Assembly (NCBI GenBank): GCA_902495705.1
Contig: CABUXT010000006.1
Span: 15,883-79,882, forward strand
Source of the DNA: an uncultured cyanobacterium
GTDB lineage: Bacteria; Cyanobacteriota; Vampirovibrionia; Gastranaerophilales; Gastranaerophilaceae
DNA: 64,000 bases
Direction: 5' to 3'
A model generated the notes under the pieces. It searched no databases, was not told the DNA's origin, and saw nothing but the letters and a program-made list of their open reading frames with translations. Shown in pieces: positions 9,404 through 18,559 of this stretch. Numbering within the stretch: position 1 is the first letter of the stretch; each line of letters begins with the position of its first letter. Made by a program: the position numbers and the translations under genes.

Positions 9404-10234
9404 ATGTCATTTATGTCTAAAATCGGTGCAGCTATTGATAGCAGTGCAAATAAATTGCCTAACAGATTTTTAGAAGGCGGTTTTATGAAAATGGGTGCAG
9501 TTGACCGTGCGCCAAGAGCTAATACAACCCAAGAATTAGTAGATTCAATTAGAGCTTATGCAAAAGAATCTCCTGAAATTGCTGAATTTGCAAAACATTT
9601 GGATGAAGTGAAACCTGAGCATTTAGGGTTAGCGCAAGATATCATTGATTTGTCAAACACTCACGAAATGTTAATGACAAATATCAATTTGAAAGACACT
9701 TTGAAAAATGGCAAAACTGTCATGGGCGAAATGCTTAAAATGTTACCAGAAACAAGCAAAAAGAATCCTGCCGCACTTGAACTGAGTGAAGAAGTAATCA
9801 ATCATTCTGACGCAACTAACGCAAAATATTTCTTATGCAGTCTGTTTGGACATGACTTGCCAAACATGGGTAGTTTAGCAGAACAAATGAGAGCAACAAA
9901 AGAAGTTGTCGGAACGATTGCTAAAGATACTCTAAGCGGCGGTTACACAGGAACTTTTGAAAAGAACAAAGAATTTTTTGAATTTATCAAGAACTTATGT
10001 TACAGCGATTCAAAACCTAAAAACGTAAAAATGCTAAAACCGATACTTGACACAATCGAAAAACTTTGCAAAAACACTCAACCAACATGCGATATCGGTG
10101 TAATCAGAACAGGGAATACAAAAGCGATAAAAGAAAATCTTGAAATCCTTCCGCAAGTATTAGAAAACGCTGATAAACAAGGAAAATCAATTAATATTTC
10201 GGATTTCTTAACAAACAACGTAAACCTAGTTTAA
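9404..10234 (+). CDS. Hypothetical soluble alpha-helical protein
   Basis: A 276-residue protein that I do not recognise. It has no signal peptide or membrane helix and is predominantly helical (long runs such as residues 40-130 and 160-215 rich in Glu, Lys, Leu). Five cysteines lie in the C-terminal half. Shine-Dalgarno AAGGA lies 8 nt before the ATG. It is a single-gene transcript: it follows a long, possibly structured leader and ends in a strong terminator shared with the convergent dnaE. The long 5' region and isolated transcription suggest dedicated regulation, but no function can be inferred. Confidence 0.7.
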   Translation: MSFMSKIGAAIDSSANKLPNRFLEGGFMKMGAVDRAPRANTTQELVDSIRAYAKESPEIAEFAKHLDEVKPEHLGLAQDIIDLSNTHEMLMTNINLKDTLKNGKTVMGEMLKMLPETSKKNPAALELSEEVINHSDATNAKYFLCSLFGHDLPNMGSLAEQMRATKEVVGTIAKDTLSGGYTGTFEKNKEFFEFIKNLCYSDSKPKNVKMLKPILDTIEKLCKNTQPTCDIGVIRTGNTKAIKENLEILPQVLENADKQGKSINISDFLTNNVNLV

Positions 10235-10262
10235 TCAAAACTAAATTACAAAAATTAGAAAA

Positions 10263-10290
10263 GGCGGTTTATTTTAAACCGCCTCTTTTA
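10263..10290. terminator. Bidirectional terminator overlapping the dnaE stop
   Basis: GGCGGTTT-ATTTT-AAACCGCC (10263-10283) is followed by TCTTTTAT on the plus strand and by TTTTCTAATTTTTG on the minus strand. It serves the 9404 gene and dnaE, whose stop codon (10274-10276) lies in the hairpin loop. Confidence 0.85.
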
Positions 10291-13200
10291 TATCCGTATC
10301 CATTGATTTGATTGAAATTCCGATTCTGTCACCAAAACCTTTATGCAAAGTGTTGACCAAATCGTTTGATGAATTTACCCAAAACATTGACGATGCCAAA
10401 ATCTTGACAGGTCCTGTCAAATCAGGGAGTTTCATCATTACAGGGTCAGAGCCTGAATATTGGCACAACAACTGTTTCAAAAATACCAATTCTTCAAACT
10501 TCATTTCATCTTTAAATTCAATGGTGAAAATATTTGAATTATCAACAGGTTTTACTGTATCAATCAAAATAATCGGTGGGTCATCATCCCCACGGCGACT
10601 GACTTTCCCAGATACAATAATTCGCTGTTCGTTTTGCAAGTAGTCGTTATATTCTTGAATCTTTGAATTAAATGCAAGAGTATCAATTCTGCCTGTCAAA
10701 TCTTCTATTGTCACAAAACGCACAAATTTTGTAGGGTCGTTTTTGGTTGGAATTTGTTTTGTCCCGGTAACAAGTCCGCAAATTGTAACAACCTTTTCAT
10801 TTGCAACAGACGGAATCTCTGAAATTTTGTGAGTCATCAAAAATGGTAACTTGTCCCTGATTGTAGATAATGGGTGACTTGTTACGTAAAAACCCAAAAA
10901 TTCTTTTTCAAACAATTGAATTTGGCGCGCATCGTATTCTTCATCAGAACCTGCAAGAGAGAATTTCGCATTATCTATAGATGCTGTATCTCCAAGCATA
11001 TCAAACAAACTGCCTTGACCTGACTCTTTTGCTTTGGCTTCTTTTGAGGCAGTTGCTGTGATGTATTCCAAATTTTCCATCAACTGTTTACGACTTTTTT
11101 CAATAGTTGAAAAAGCACCTGCTTTAATCAAACCTTCCAAAGTTCTTTTGTTGGTACATTTTACATCAACACGTTTGATATAATCGTAAATTGACTTAAA
11201 GTCTCCACCCTCTTCACGCTCTTTGATAATATCTTCAATAACACCTTCACCAACTTGTTTAATTGATGCAAGTCCAAATCTGATATTGTCACCGTCAGGC
11301 GTGAAAGATGCCAACGAGTGGTTAATATCAGGAGGTAGAACTTTGATACCTTTTTTTAGAGCCTCTTCAATATATAATTGAGTTTTTTCTTGGTCGCCTG
11401 AAACACTTGATAACAGTGCTGATAGGTATTCAACAGGGAAGTGGCATTTTAAATAAGCCGTTTGGTAAGCAACAAATGCGTACGCTGCTGAGTGACTTCG
11501 GTTGAAACAGTACGATGCGAAACTCAAGATTTGGTTAAACAAAGCAGTTGCAGCCTCGGCAGTCATACCGTGTTTTGCAGACGCCTCAATAAATTTGCCC
11601 TTCTGCTTTTCCATTTCGTCGACTTTTTTCTTACCCATCATACGACGAACCATGTCGGCTTGACCAAGTGAGTAATCAGCCAAAACTTGGAACACCTGCA
11701 TGATTTGTTCTTGGTAAACGATTGTACCGTAAGTATCTTTCAACACAGGTTCAAGTAGTGGGTGCGCATAAGTGATTTCCTGACGACCATGTTTACGTTC
11801 AACGAAATCATCAACCATGCCTGAATCCAACGGACCCGGTCTGAATAATGCTACCAAAGCGCCCAAATCTTCAAATACGTCCGGTTTTAACCTTTTTACA
11901 AGGTTTTTCATACCTTGGGATTCCAACTGGAACACCCCGTCCGTATCACCTGCCATCAACATATCATAAGTCGGTTTATCATCAAGCGGAATGTCATTGA
12001 TTTTTAACTCAATTCCTTGACGACGTTTAATCATGTCAACAGTTTTGTATATCGTTGTAAGGTTTCGCAAGCCCAAAAAGTCCATTTTCAAAAGGCTTAA
12101 AACCTCAGTAACCGCGTGTGGCGGATAACCTGTTTGAATAATACCATCTTTTGAAGGTTGGACAGGTAAAATTTCATCCAACGGTTTTGGAGCAATAATT
12201 ACACCTGCTGCGTGGGTACCGGTATTATTTTTCAAACCTTCAATACCAATAGCAAGGTCAATCAACTTTTTAAGACCGACAGTTTTGCCCTCAATTGGGT
12301 CAATCATAATCTGTTCGTCTTTATCATACAGAGTTCTTAATTCTGAACCTTCGTACTGAATAGCTTGTTTTAAAGTTTTAGCCTTATCATTGATACTCAT
12401 TGCAAGTTCTATTGCAGGTTCAATCAAACCTGCAAGGCGGTTACTTTCAGAAAACGGAACTTTTAAAATTCTGGCAACCCCTTTAAATGCGGCTTTTGCG
12501 GCATAAGTACCAAATGTAATAATCTGACAAACTCTGTCTTCGCCATACTTTTGAGTTACATACTCGATAACTTCGCCACGACGTTCGATACAGAAGTCGA
12601 TATCAATATCGGGCATGGTGAAACGTTCAGGGTTTAAGAATCTTTCGAACAACAGTTTATGCTTAATAGGGTCCAAATCCGTGATTTCAAGTGCATAAGC
12701 AACAACAGAACCTGCCGCAGAACCACGCCCAGGACCTACAGGGATTCCATGAGTTTTTGAAAAGTGGATAAAGTCCCAAGTAATTAAGAAATAAGCAGCA
12801 AAACCCATTTGCTCAATTACACCAAGCTCATACTTAACCCTTTCCTTAATAGAATCAGAAACTTCGCCGTATCTTTTTTTCAAACCGACATGGACAAGGT
12901 ATTCCAAATACGTTTCAATTGTATACCCTGACGGAACTTCATAATCAGGCAACGGACTTTTACCGAGTTCAAGCATCAAATGACATTTATCAGCGATTTT
13001 AACAGTGTTTTCAATACATCTGTTAAACATTTCGCTATCCATCCATTTGAAAGAATCTCTCAATTGAGATGCGGTTTTTACGTAAAATTCATTGTTAGGG
13101 AAATGAAATCTGTTTGGGTCATCCTTATCACTGTTGGTTTGCATACACAACAAAGTATCGTGCATGTCGGCATCTTCAAGATTCAAATAGTGAGAGTCGT

Positions 13201-13819
13201 TTGTAATAACCATCTCAATATCAAGTTCTTGAGCAATTTTTATCAAATCAGGATTTGTACGTTTTTGTTCTTCCAAACCATGGTCTTGAAGTTCGATATA
13301 ATAATCATCTCCGAACAAATCTTTAAATCTTTTTGCAACAGCTTTTGCACCTTCATAATCATTTTTTAGCAAATGCTGTAAAACTTCACCACCTAAACAA
13401 GCTGAACAACAAATCAAACCTTCATGGTGTTTTTCAAGAAGTTCCCAGTTAATTCTCGGTTTTACGTAGCGACCTTTACACCAAGCAGCAGAAGTCAATT
13501 TTACGATATTTGCATAACCTGTATTATCTTTTACAAGCAAAACCAAGTGATAACAAGGGTTGTGAGTTTTGTCATGCTCTGTAATATCGCCGTCATGGAA
13601 GTAAAATTCACTACCCATAATCGGTTTAACACCTGAATCTCTTGCAAGTTCATACAATTCCATATCGCCATACATAACACCGTGGTCAGTAACGGCAACT
13701 GCAGGAAACTCATGCTCCTTACAAAACTTTAACAAATCCCCTATTCTAATCGCCCCATCAAGTAATGAATACTCTGTGTGCAGGTGGAGCGGTACATATT
13801 TTTGTTCATTTTCAGCCAT
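10274..13819 (-). CDS. dnaE: DNA polymerase III subunit alpha
   Basis: The catalytic subunit of the replicative polymerase, of DnaE rather than PolC type. The N-terminal PHP domain begins with 'LHLHTEYSLLDGA' (residues 11-23) and continues with DHGVMYG. The palm contains GRGSAAG and the catalytic PDIDIDF near residue 400, with the third acidic site in 'MDFLGLRNL' near 560. Helix-hairpin-helix and OB-fold regions follow ('VVTICGLVTG'). The length of 1181 aa is normal for the family. There is no Shine-Dalgarno; a TATGAT hexamer ends 6 nt before the ATG, suggesting a leaderless mRNA. The stop codon is inside a terminator hairpin. Confidence 0.98.
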   Translation of the reverse strand: MAENEQKYVPLHLHTEYSLLDGAIRIGDLLKFCKEHEFPAVAVTDHGVMYGDMELYELARDSGVKPIMGSEFYFHDGDITEHDKTHNPCYHLVLLVKDNTGYANIVKLTSAAWCKGRYVKPRINWELLEKHHEGLICCSACLGGEVLQHLLKNDYEGAKAVAKRFKDLFGDDYYIELQDHGLEEQKRTNPDLIKIAQELDIEMVITNDSHYLNLEDADMHDTLLCMQTNSDKDDPNRFHFPNNEFYVKTASQLRDSFKWMDSEMFNRCIENTVKIADKCHLMLELGKSPLPDYEVPSGYTIETYLEYLVHVGLKKRYGEVSDSIKERVKYELGVIEQMGFAAYFLITWDFIHFSKTHGIPVGPGRGSAAGSVVAYALEITDLDPIKHKLLFERFLNPERFTMPDIDIDFCIERRGEVIEYVTQKYGEDRVCQIITFGTYAAKAAFKGVARILKVPFSESNRLAGLIEPAIELAMSINDKAKTLKQAIQYEGSELRTLYDKDEQIMIDPIEGKTVGLKKLIDLAIGIEGLKNNTGTHAAGVIIAPKPLDEILPVQPSKDGIIQTGYPPHAVTEVLSLLKMDFLGLRNLTTIYKTVDMIKRRQGIELKINDIPLDDKPTYDMLMAGDTDGVFQLESQGMKNLVKRLKPDVFEDLGALVALFRPGPLDSGMVDDFVERKHGRQEITYAHPLLEPVLKDTYGTIVYQEQIMQVFQVLADYSLGQADMVRRMMGKKKVDEMEKQKGKFIEASAKHGMTAEAATALFNQILSFASYCFNRSHSAAYAFVAYQTAYLKCHFPVEYLSALLSSVSGDQEKTQLYIEEALKKGIKVLPPDINHSLASFTPDGDNIRFGLASIKQVGEGVIEDIIKEREEGGDFKSIYDYIKRVDVKCTNKRTLEGLIKAGAFSTIEKSRKQLMENLEYITATASKEAKAKESGQGSLFDMLGDTASIDNAKFSLAGSDEEYDARQIQLFEKEFLGFYVTSHPLSTIRDKLPFLMTHKISEIPSVANEKVVTICGLVTGTKQIPTKNDPTKFVRFVTIEDLTGRIDTLAFNSKIQEYNDYLQNEQRIIVSGKVSRRGDDDPPIILIDTVKPVDNSNIFTIEFKDEMKFEELVFLKQLLCQYSGSDPVMMKLPDLTGPVKILASSMFWVNSSNDLVNTLHKGFGDRIGISIKSMDTDIKEAV

Positions 13820-13825
13820 AAGAAA

Positions 13826-13831
13826 ATCATA
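13826..13831 (-). promoter_or_regulatory. -10 element, probable leaderless start of dnaE
   Basis: Minus-strand TATGAT with exactly 6 nt to the dnaE ATG at 13819, and no Shine-Dalgarno in between. Confidence 0.4.
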
Positions 13832-13892
13832 TTACGCACAAGGTTAATTGAAAACTAATTATTAATAAAAATAAATATTAACTTTAATAAAG

Positions 13893-14462
13893 TTACCTTT
13901 GATATTTTTCGTAATTTATTATGACAAAATCTATCCGATTATCCATATCGTCACGGTAATCTACGTTATCTCGAAATGGCATAAGTTCGCCAAATCCTAT
14001 TGCATAAATTTGATTTAGAGGAACAAGTTTTGTTTGTACAATATAATGTGCGACATTTTGCGCTCTTTCTATAGTCAATTCTAAATTGGAATTTGTAAAA
14101 CTTCCGCGCTCATTTCGTTCTGTCGAATTACCTTCAATTACGCAAGGTTTTCCGATTTCACTAATCAATACACTGATTTTATTTAACAAATCTTTTGATG
14201 AGTCTTTTAATTCAACTGATTCATTTTCAAAAAATATGTCACTGTCAAAACTCACCACAAGTCCGCGCGGAACTTTTGTATACAAAATACCACCGATTGT
14301 TCCAAGGTTTGATTTAAAAATTTGCTCTATCTTGTCAGTTGAAATGTATTTTTGAGAGGAGACACCTGCCGATAATTGAGGTTCTAAAGAATATGAAAAA
14401 TTTTGTACAAGAAAAATTACAAGTAAACTTAAATATAAAATTTTCACAATTCTGTTAAACAA
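13893..14462 (-). CDS. OmpA-family (peptidoglycan-binding) secreted protein
   Basis: An N-terminal signal-like helix (about residues 6-25, ending 'FSYS') precedes a C-terminal OmpA/MotB-like domain. Evidence: 'VVSFDSDIFFENESVELKDSS' (the strand before the first helix), 'LTIERAQNVAHYIVQ' and 'IYAIGFGELMPF', matching the family's 'LS..RA..V..YL' and 'GYGE..P' signatures. Such domains bind diaminopimelate in peptidoglycan and anchor the envelope. The start is TTG at 14462, supported by AGAGGA 8 nt upstream; that Shine-Dalgarno lies in the loop of a 10-bp hairpin. It follows the M16-like gene on the same strand 64 nt downstream. Confidence 0.82.
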   Translation of the reverse strand: MFNRIVKILYLSLLVIFLVQNFSYSLEPQLSAGVSSQKYISTDKIEQIFKSNLGTIGGILYTKVPRGLVVSFDSDIFFENESVELKDSSKDLLNKISVLISEIGKPCVIEGNSTERNERGSFTNSNLELTIERAQNVAHYIVQTKLVPLNQIYAIGFGELMPFRDNVDYRDDMDNRIDFVIINYEKYQR

Positions 14463-14495
14463 AACGACAATCCTCTCAATACAGAATTGTCGTTT
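14462..14495 (-). promoter_or_regulatory. Hairpin with Shine-Dalgarno in its loop (terminator/attenuator?)
   Basis: Minus strand: AAACGACAAT, a 14-nt loop ending GAGAGG, then ATTGTCGTTT running straight into the TTG start and TTTAA. The 10-bp perfect stem plus T-rich tail resembles a terminator for the M16-like gene upstream, yet its loop holds the ribosome site of the OmpA-like gene. Confidence 0.5.
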
Positions 14496-14526
14496 GAATT
14501 ATTATAAAAAACTATTAGCTGACAAG

Positions 14527-15741
14527 TTATGGTTTGATTATTGATAGAACAGATTTGTCATTGAAGTATTTTTTAGCACATTCAAGAACTTGTTCTGCAG
14601 TAACAGCTTTAACCAAATCTTTCATTTTTTCAGTATAATCAAAGCCAAAACCTACAACGCCATATTTAGCGTAAGAACATGCCTGCTGCAAGTTAGTTTC
14701 TTCTAAAAATGCACATTTACCGATTAAGTTATTTTTAGCATCACTTAATTCTTTTTCTCCAACAGGAATAGTGCGGATTTTTTCAATTTCTTCGTTGAAA
14801 CCTTTTAGAGAAACTTCAATATTTTTAGGCTCTGTTGCAATATAAATCATGAAGTTACCTGCAAGTTTGTATGTTTCATAAGAACTTCTTACTACATAAG
14901 CCAAACCTTTTTTGTCACGAAGTTCTAAGAACAAGCGAGAAGACAATCCGCTTGCACCAAGGATAATATTTAGTAAAATCAAAGCAGGATAATCAGGTTC
15001 GCCATAAGTCGGAACTTGCCACCCTTTAATAATATGCGCTTGGTTCAAATCAGATTTTGTATTTATAACTTCTTTTGCCTCTTTTAATTCAGGCTTTTCT
15101 ATATCAAAATTATTATCAATAGAGTCAGGAAGTTTGCCGATTGTTTCTTCAATTTGAGGCAGGATTTCAGATTTTTCAACATCACCGACAATAGCAAGTG
15201 CTTTTTTGCTGTTATTTAATATATAGTGATATGCATTTACTACATCGTCTTTTGTGATAGAATCCAAGTTTTCCAAAATCTTAGTCATTGAATTGCCATA
15301 GTAGTGATTGCCATACATAGCTCGACAATATGCATCCATTGCCAATGCTCTTGGAGAATCCAATTGTGCTTGAATTTCACCTTTCAATTTAATTTTTTCT
15401 TTTTCAAATTCTTCAAATGTAGAATTTGTCAAAACTTCATTCAACAATTCAATCGCCTTTGAAACATCTTCATTCAAACATACAAATTTTAATCTCAAAT
15501 AGTTTGGAAAAAGTTCACTGGAAAAATCAATTGCATATTTTTCAAATTCATTTGCCAACTCTTCTGAATTGTATTTTTTTGTACCTTGCAATAACAATCT
15601 TGTGAGTAATGAATAAATACCAGCTTTTTCTTCGGCTTTATTTACTGATAAATTCAAGCATAAAGCAAGCCTTGGTGTATCTTCATTTCTTTTATAAATA
15701 TATTCGATATTGTTGTTCAATTTAGAAATTTCTTTTGTCAT
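14527..15741 (-). CDS. M16 peptidase homologue lacking the zinc motif
   Basis: A two-domain M16 (pitrilysin/processing-peptidase) protein of 404 aa. Where active members have HxxEH within 'AHFLEH..FKGT', this protein reads 'IYSLLTRLLLQGT' (about residues 43-55), so the zinc-binding and catalytic residues are missing. The C-terminal M16 signature is intact ('ASGLSSRLFLELRDKKGLAYVV', about residues 264-285), as is 'ERA'-like 'EIQAQLDSPRALAMDAYCRAMYG' in the middle. Non-catalytic M16 subunits normally pair with an active one, which is not next door. GGAGAG lies 9 nt before the ATG. Likely a structural partner or periplasm-independent cytosolic M16 subunit; no signal peptide is visible. Confidence 0.85.
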   Translation of the reverse strand: MTKEISKLNNNIEYIYKRNEDTPRLALCLNLSVNKAEEKAGIYSLLTRLLLQGTKKYNSEELANEFEKYAIDFSSELFPNYLRLKFVCLNEDVSKAIELLNEVLTNSTFEEFEKEKIKLKGEIQAQLDSPRALAMDAYCRAMYGNHYYGNSMTKILENLDSITKDDVVNAYHYILNNSKKALAIVGDVEKSEILPQIEETIGKLPDSIDNNFDIEKPELKEAKEVINTKSDLNQAHIIKGWQVPTYGEPDYPALILLNIILGASGLSSRLFLELRDKKGLAYVVRSSYETYKLAGNFMIYIATEPKNIEVSLKGFNEEIEKIRTIPVGEKELSDAKNNLIGKCAFLEETNLQQACSYAKYGVVGFGFDYTEKMKDLVKAVTAEQVLECAKKYFNDKSVLSIIKP

Positions 15742-15806
15742 AATTTAGCACTCTCCGTTCGTCCATTTTAGCACGGTTTTACATAAAAGACAAATAATAG
15801 TAATTA

Positions 15807-15815
15807 TGCTATACT
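15807..15815 (+). promoter_or_regulatory. Extended -10 promoter, leaderless start of yifB
   Basis: TGCTATACT ends 6 nt before the GTG at 15822. The nearby ATG at 15820 is out of frame and runs quickly into a stop, so the GTG is the start. Confidence 0.5.
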
Positions 15816-15821
15816 AGCCAT

Positions 15822-17366
15822 GTGGTTAATATTGTAAAAACAGCAACAGCAATCGGAATAAACGCATACGAAGTTTCAGTTGAAACTGACGTGGTTAATT
15901 CTTTGCCTGCAATGTCTATTGTCGGCTTGCCTGATGCCTCTATAAACGAGGCAAGAGACAGGGTTCGTTCTGCCATAAAAAATTCAGGTTACTCATTTCC
16001 GTCAAAAAAAGTTGTAGTAAATTTAGCCCCTGCCGATTTGAAAAAAATCGGAACGAGTTTTGATTTACCCATAGCTATCGGAATTTTGACAGAAGAAGAG
16101 GTTTTGGATTCTGAAAAATTAAAAGGGTATGCCTTTATCGGAGAATTATCGCTTGATGGAACAATTCGCTCTGTTGCAGGTGTTTTACCGCTGGTTTTAG
16201 GCTTAAAAGAAGTTGGAATAAAAAATGTAATCGTTCCGAAAGAAAACGCCAAAGAAGCAGCCCTAAACGGAGAAGTCAATGTATATGGGGCGGCACACCT
16301 GACAGACGTGGTAAATCATTTTATTGAAACTAAGATTACTCCAACAGTTGTTGATGTTAATGCATATTTATCATCTCAGTCAAATCAAGATTATCCGTTT
16401 GACTTTAAAGATGTTAAAGGGCAGCATAAGGCTAAAAAAGCTCTTGAAATCGCGGCAGCAGGAGGACATAACTTGCTTATGATAGGTTCTCCGGGGTCAG
16501 GTAAAACACTTATGGCAAAATGTTTTGCATCTATTTTACCGCCACTTGAACTATCTGAGGCTTTAGAATTAACTAAAATCTACAGTATTTGCGGACTTTT
16601 ACCACCGAATGAACCATTGATGGTAAAGCGTCCTTATCGCTCGGTTCACCACACTGCATCAGCTAACGGTATTATTGGCGGTGGAAGTTCTCCAAAACCG
16701 GGGGAAATCACCCTTGCAAATCGTGGAGTTTTATTTTTGGATGAAATGGTTGAATTTCCGCGCCAAGTGTTAGAAGTTTTGCGCCAACCGTTAGAAGATG
16801 GCGAAATAGTGATTTCAAGGGCAAAACATTCGGTTAAATACCCTGCAAAATTCATGTTACTTGGAGCGATGAACCCTTGTCCTTGCGGATTTTTAGGGGA
16901 TAAAGAAAAGCCATGTACATGTTCTGATTTTCAAATCAACAGATACCTGTCAAAATTATCAGGTCCGTTACTTGATAGAATAGACATACAAGTTGATGTA
17001 CCAAGACTTACGCCATCTGAATTGTTGGCAACAACAGAAGTTGAAGAAGACTCGGCAACTATAAGAAAACGAGTAATTGCTGCTCGAAAAATTCAAGCAT
17101 TGAGATACAAAAATGACAACATTTTAACCAATTCTGAATTAACCTCAGAACTTATCAAAAAATACTGCCAACTGGATAGCAAATCTCAAGAATTGATGAA
17201 AGTTGCAATTGTAAAATATCAACTATCAGGCAGAAGATATGATAGAGTTTTGAAACTTGCAAGAACTATTGCGGATTTGACAAATAGTGAAAATATTGAA
17301 CAAATCCACCTTATGCAAGCACTTCAATACAAAATGTTCAATATTGAAGACTATACAAACAAATAA
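15822..17366 (+). CDS. YifB/ComM family Mg-chelatase-like AAA+ ATPase
   Basis: The domains are in the standard order: an N-terminal ChlI-like Lon-protease-fold domain ('IVGLPDASINEARDRVRSAI', 'VVVNLAPADLKKIG'), an AAA+ core with Walker A GSPGSGKT (about 222-229) and Walker B 'GVLFLDEM', the 'NPCPCGF' loop, and the C-terminal Mg-chelatase helical domain ('LSGRRYDRVLKLARTIADL'). At 514 aa it has the normal length. In naturally competent bacteria ComM is a hexameric helicase promoting branch migration during transformation; elsewhere the role is less clear. Start is GTG with no Shine-Dalgarno. The gene converges on the cobalamin adenosyltransferase gene 5 nt away. Confidence 0.93.
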   Translation: MVNIVKTATAIGINAYEVSVETDVVNSLPAMSIVGLPDASINEARDRVRSAIKNSGYSFPSKKVVVNLAPADLKKIGTSFDLPIAIGILTEEEVLDSEKLKGYAFIGELSLDGTIRSVAGVLPLVLGLKEVGIKNVIVPKENAKEAALNGEVNVYGAAHLTDVVNHFIETKITPTVVDVNAYLSSQSNQDYPFDFKDVKGQHKAKKALEIAAAGGHNLLMIGSPGSGKTLMAKCFASILPPLELSEALELTKIYSICGLLPPNEPLMVKRPYRSVHHTASANGIIGGGSSPKPGEITLANRGVLFLDEMVEFPRQVLEVLRQPLEDGEIVISRAKHSVKYPAKFMLLGAMNPCPCGFLGDKEKPCTCSDFQINRYLSKLSGPLLDRIDIQVDVPRLTPSELLATTEVEEDSATIRKRVIAARKIQALRYKNDNILTNSELTSELIKKYCQLDSKSQELMKVAIVKYQLSGRRYDRVLKLARTIADLTNSENIEQIHLMQALQYKMFNIEDYTNK

Positions 17367-17371
17367 TTTAT

Positions 17372-17950
17372 TTAATATTCAATCCCTTTTCTTGCTGCTA
17401 TACCTGTATTCCAGTAATGTTTCACAGGTTCAATATTAGAAACAAGATGTGCTATGTCAATAATTTTTGGATGAGCATTTCTGCCTGTCAAAACAATTTC
17501 CATATTGTCAGGTTTGTTTTTCAAAACCTCTACAACCTCATCCACATCAATAATTCCAAGGTCGATTGCAATATTTGCCTCATCTAAAATTATCAATTGA
17601 TATTCATCATTTTTTATGGCTTTTTTAGCAAGCTCCCAACCTTTTAGAATTTCTTCTCTGTCTTTCTCATTTTGGTTATCAAGATAAACTATTCTATCAA
17701 GTCCTGCCTGAACAATTTTCAAATTGTTTGCAATATCAGGTGCAAGCTCACGAAATGCATTCAATTCACCATAATCGTCTCCACCTTTGGTAAACATAAT
17801 GATAAGCACTTTCCAACATCTGCCAAGTGCCCTCATCGCAAGCCCTAAAGATGCAGTGGTTTTACCTTTGCCATTGCCTGTATAAACTTGTATATAACCG
17901 TGTTGAGCCCAATTCGGATTTATTAAATTGTGATTACAATCATTTGCCAT
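17372..17950 (-). CDS. cobO: Cob(I)alamin / corrinoid adenosyltransferase (CobA/BtuR type)
   Basis: The 192-aa product has the CobA/CobO/BtuR P-loop 'YTGNGKGKTTASLGLAMRA' near residues 23-41, then 'FTKGG', 'LIILDEANIAIDLGII' and 'VLTGRNAHPKIIDIAHLVS', all diagnostic. It transfers the adenosyl group of ATP to cob(I)yrinic acid diamide or cob(I)alamin, making or salvaging coenzyme B12. No other corrinoid gene is nearby. It is divergent from the 5-formyl-THF cyclo-ligase; the two promoters share the same TATATA tract, with TATAAT 13 nt before this ATG. Confidence 0.93.
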   Translation of the reverse strand: MANDCNHNLINPNWAQHGYIQVYTGNGKGKTTASLGLAMRALGRCWKVLIIMFTKGGDDYGELNAFRELAPDIANNLKIVQAGLDRIVYLDNQNEKDREEILKGWELAKKAIKNDEYQLIILDEANIAIDLGIIDVDEVVEVLKNKPDNMEIVLTGRNAHPKIIDIAHLVSNIEPVKHYWNTGIAARKGIEY

Positions 17951-17967
17951 TTTTCTACCAATTATTA

Positions 17968-17973
17968 TATATT
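17968..17973 (+). promoter_or_regulatory. -10 element, leaderless start of cyclo-ligase gene
   Basis: TATATT ends 6 nt before the ATG at 17980. The same AT tract contains, on the minus strand, the TATAAT of the divergent cobO, so the two -10 boxes overlap. Confidence 0.4.
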
Positions 17974-17979
17974 AAAAAT

Positions 17980-18489
17980 ATGGATAACAAAACAGATTTA
18001 CGACGTAGGGCAAAAGAATTACGAAAAACTCTTCCACTCCCTGAAATATCAGACAAATTGGCGAATTTGGTCAGATGTTCAGAAAGCTACTTTTCAGCAA
18101 AAAATGTTATGCTATTTTATCCGACAAAATACGAAATTGATTTGCGTAAACTCTTTGAAGATGAGAAAAATTTCTATCTTCCGCGCGTAAATGGGAAAGA
18201 GTTGGAAGTTTGTCCATATAAATTGGGCGACAAGCTTGAAAAATCTGAATTTCACATCTTTGAACCACCTTCAAAAGCCGTAGATAAAAATATTTTAGAT
18301 TTGGTAATCGTACCTGCGTTGATGGTTGATTATGAAGGGTTTCGCCTTGGGTATGGCGGAGGGTTTTATGACAGATTTTTAAAAGATTTCAAAGTCAAAA
18401 CTATCTGTGCAATACCAAAAGAATTGCGCGCACAACATTTGCCACATGATGATTTTGATATTCCGATAGATGAAATAATTTCAACATAA
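17980..18489 (+). CDS. 5-formyltetrahydrofolate cyclo-ligase
   Basis: A 169-aa protein with the MTHFS signature: N-terminal 'DLRRRAKELRKTL', central 'NVMLFYPTKYEIDLRKLF', 'FYLPRV' and the C-terminal 'LVIVPALMVDYEGFRLGYGGGFYDRFL'. It converts 5-formyl-THF to 5,10-methenyl-THF with ATP. The frame is open further upstream (to 17827), but the extension lies within cobO and does not look like the family. The ATG at 17980 gives the correct N-terminus and fits the adjacent -10. It ends in a strong terminator. Confidence 0.93.
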   Translation: MDNKTDLRRRAKELRKTLPLPEISDKLANLVRCSESYFSAKNVMLFYPTKYEIDLRKLFEDEKNFYLPRVNGKELEVCPYKLGDKLEKSEFHIFEPPSKAVDKNILDLVIVPALMVDYEGFRLGYGGGFYDRFLKDFKVKTICAIPKELRAQHLPHDDFDIPIDEIIST

Positions 18490-18493
18490 ACTA

Positions 18494-18520
18494 AAAGGCT
18501 CACCTTGATGGTGAGCCTTT
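18494..18520. terminator. Bidirectional terminator
   Basis: AAAGGCTCACC-TTGAT-GGTGAGCCTTT, an 11-bp perfect stem between the convergent cyclo-ligase gene and the 18560-19084 gene, with T-rich bases on both strands. Confidence 0.85.
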
Positions 18521-18559
18521 ATCGGTTTAGTTATAAATAGGGGGTTAGGTTTCATTTTA

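Noticed and set aside
17827..17979. N-terminal extension of the cyclo-ligase frame
   Set aside because: It overlaps cobO, has no family similarity, and the -10 at 17968 would lie inside it.
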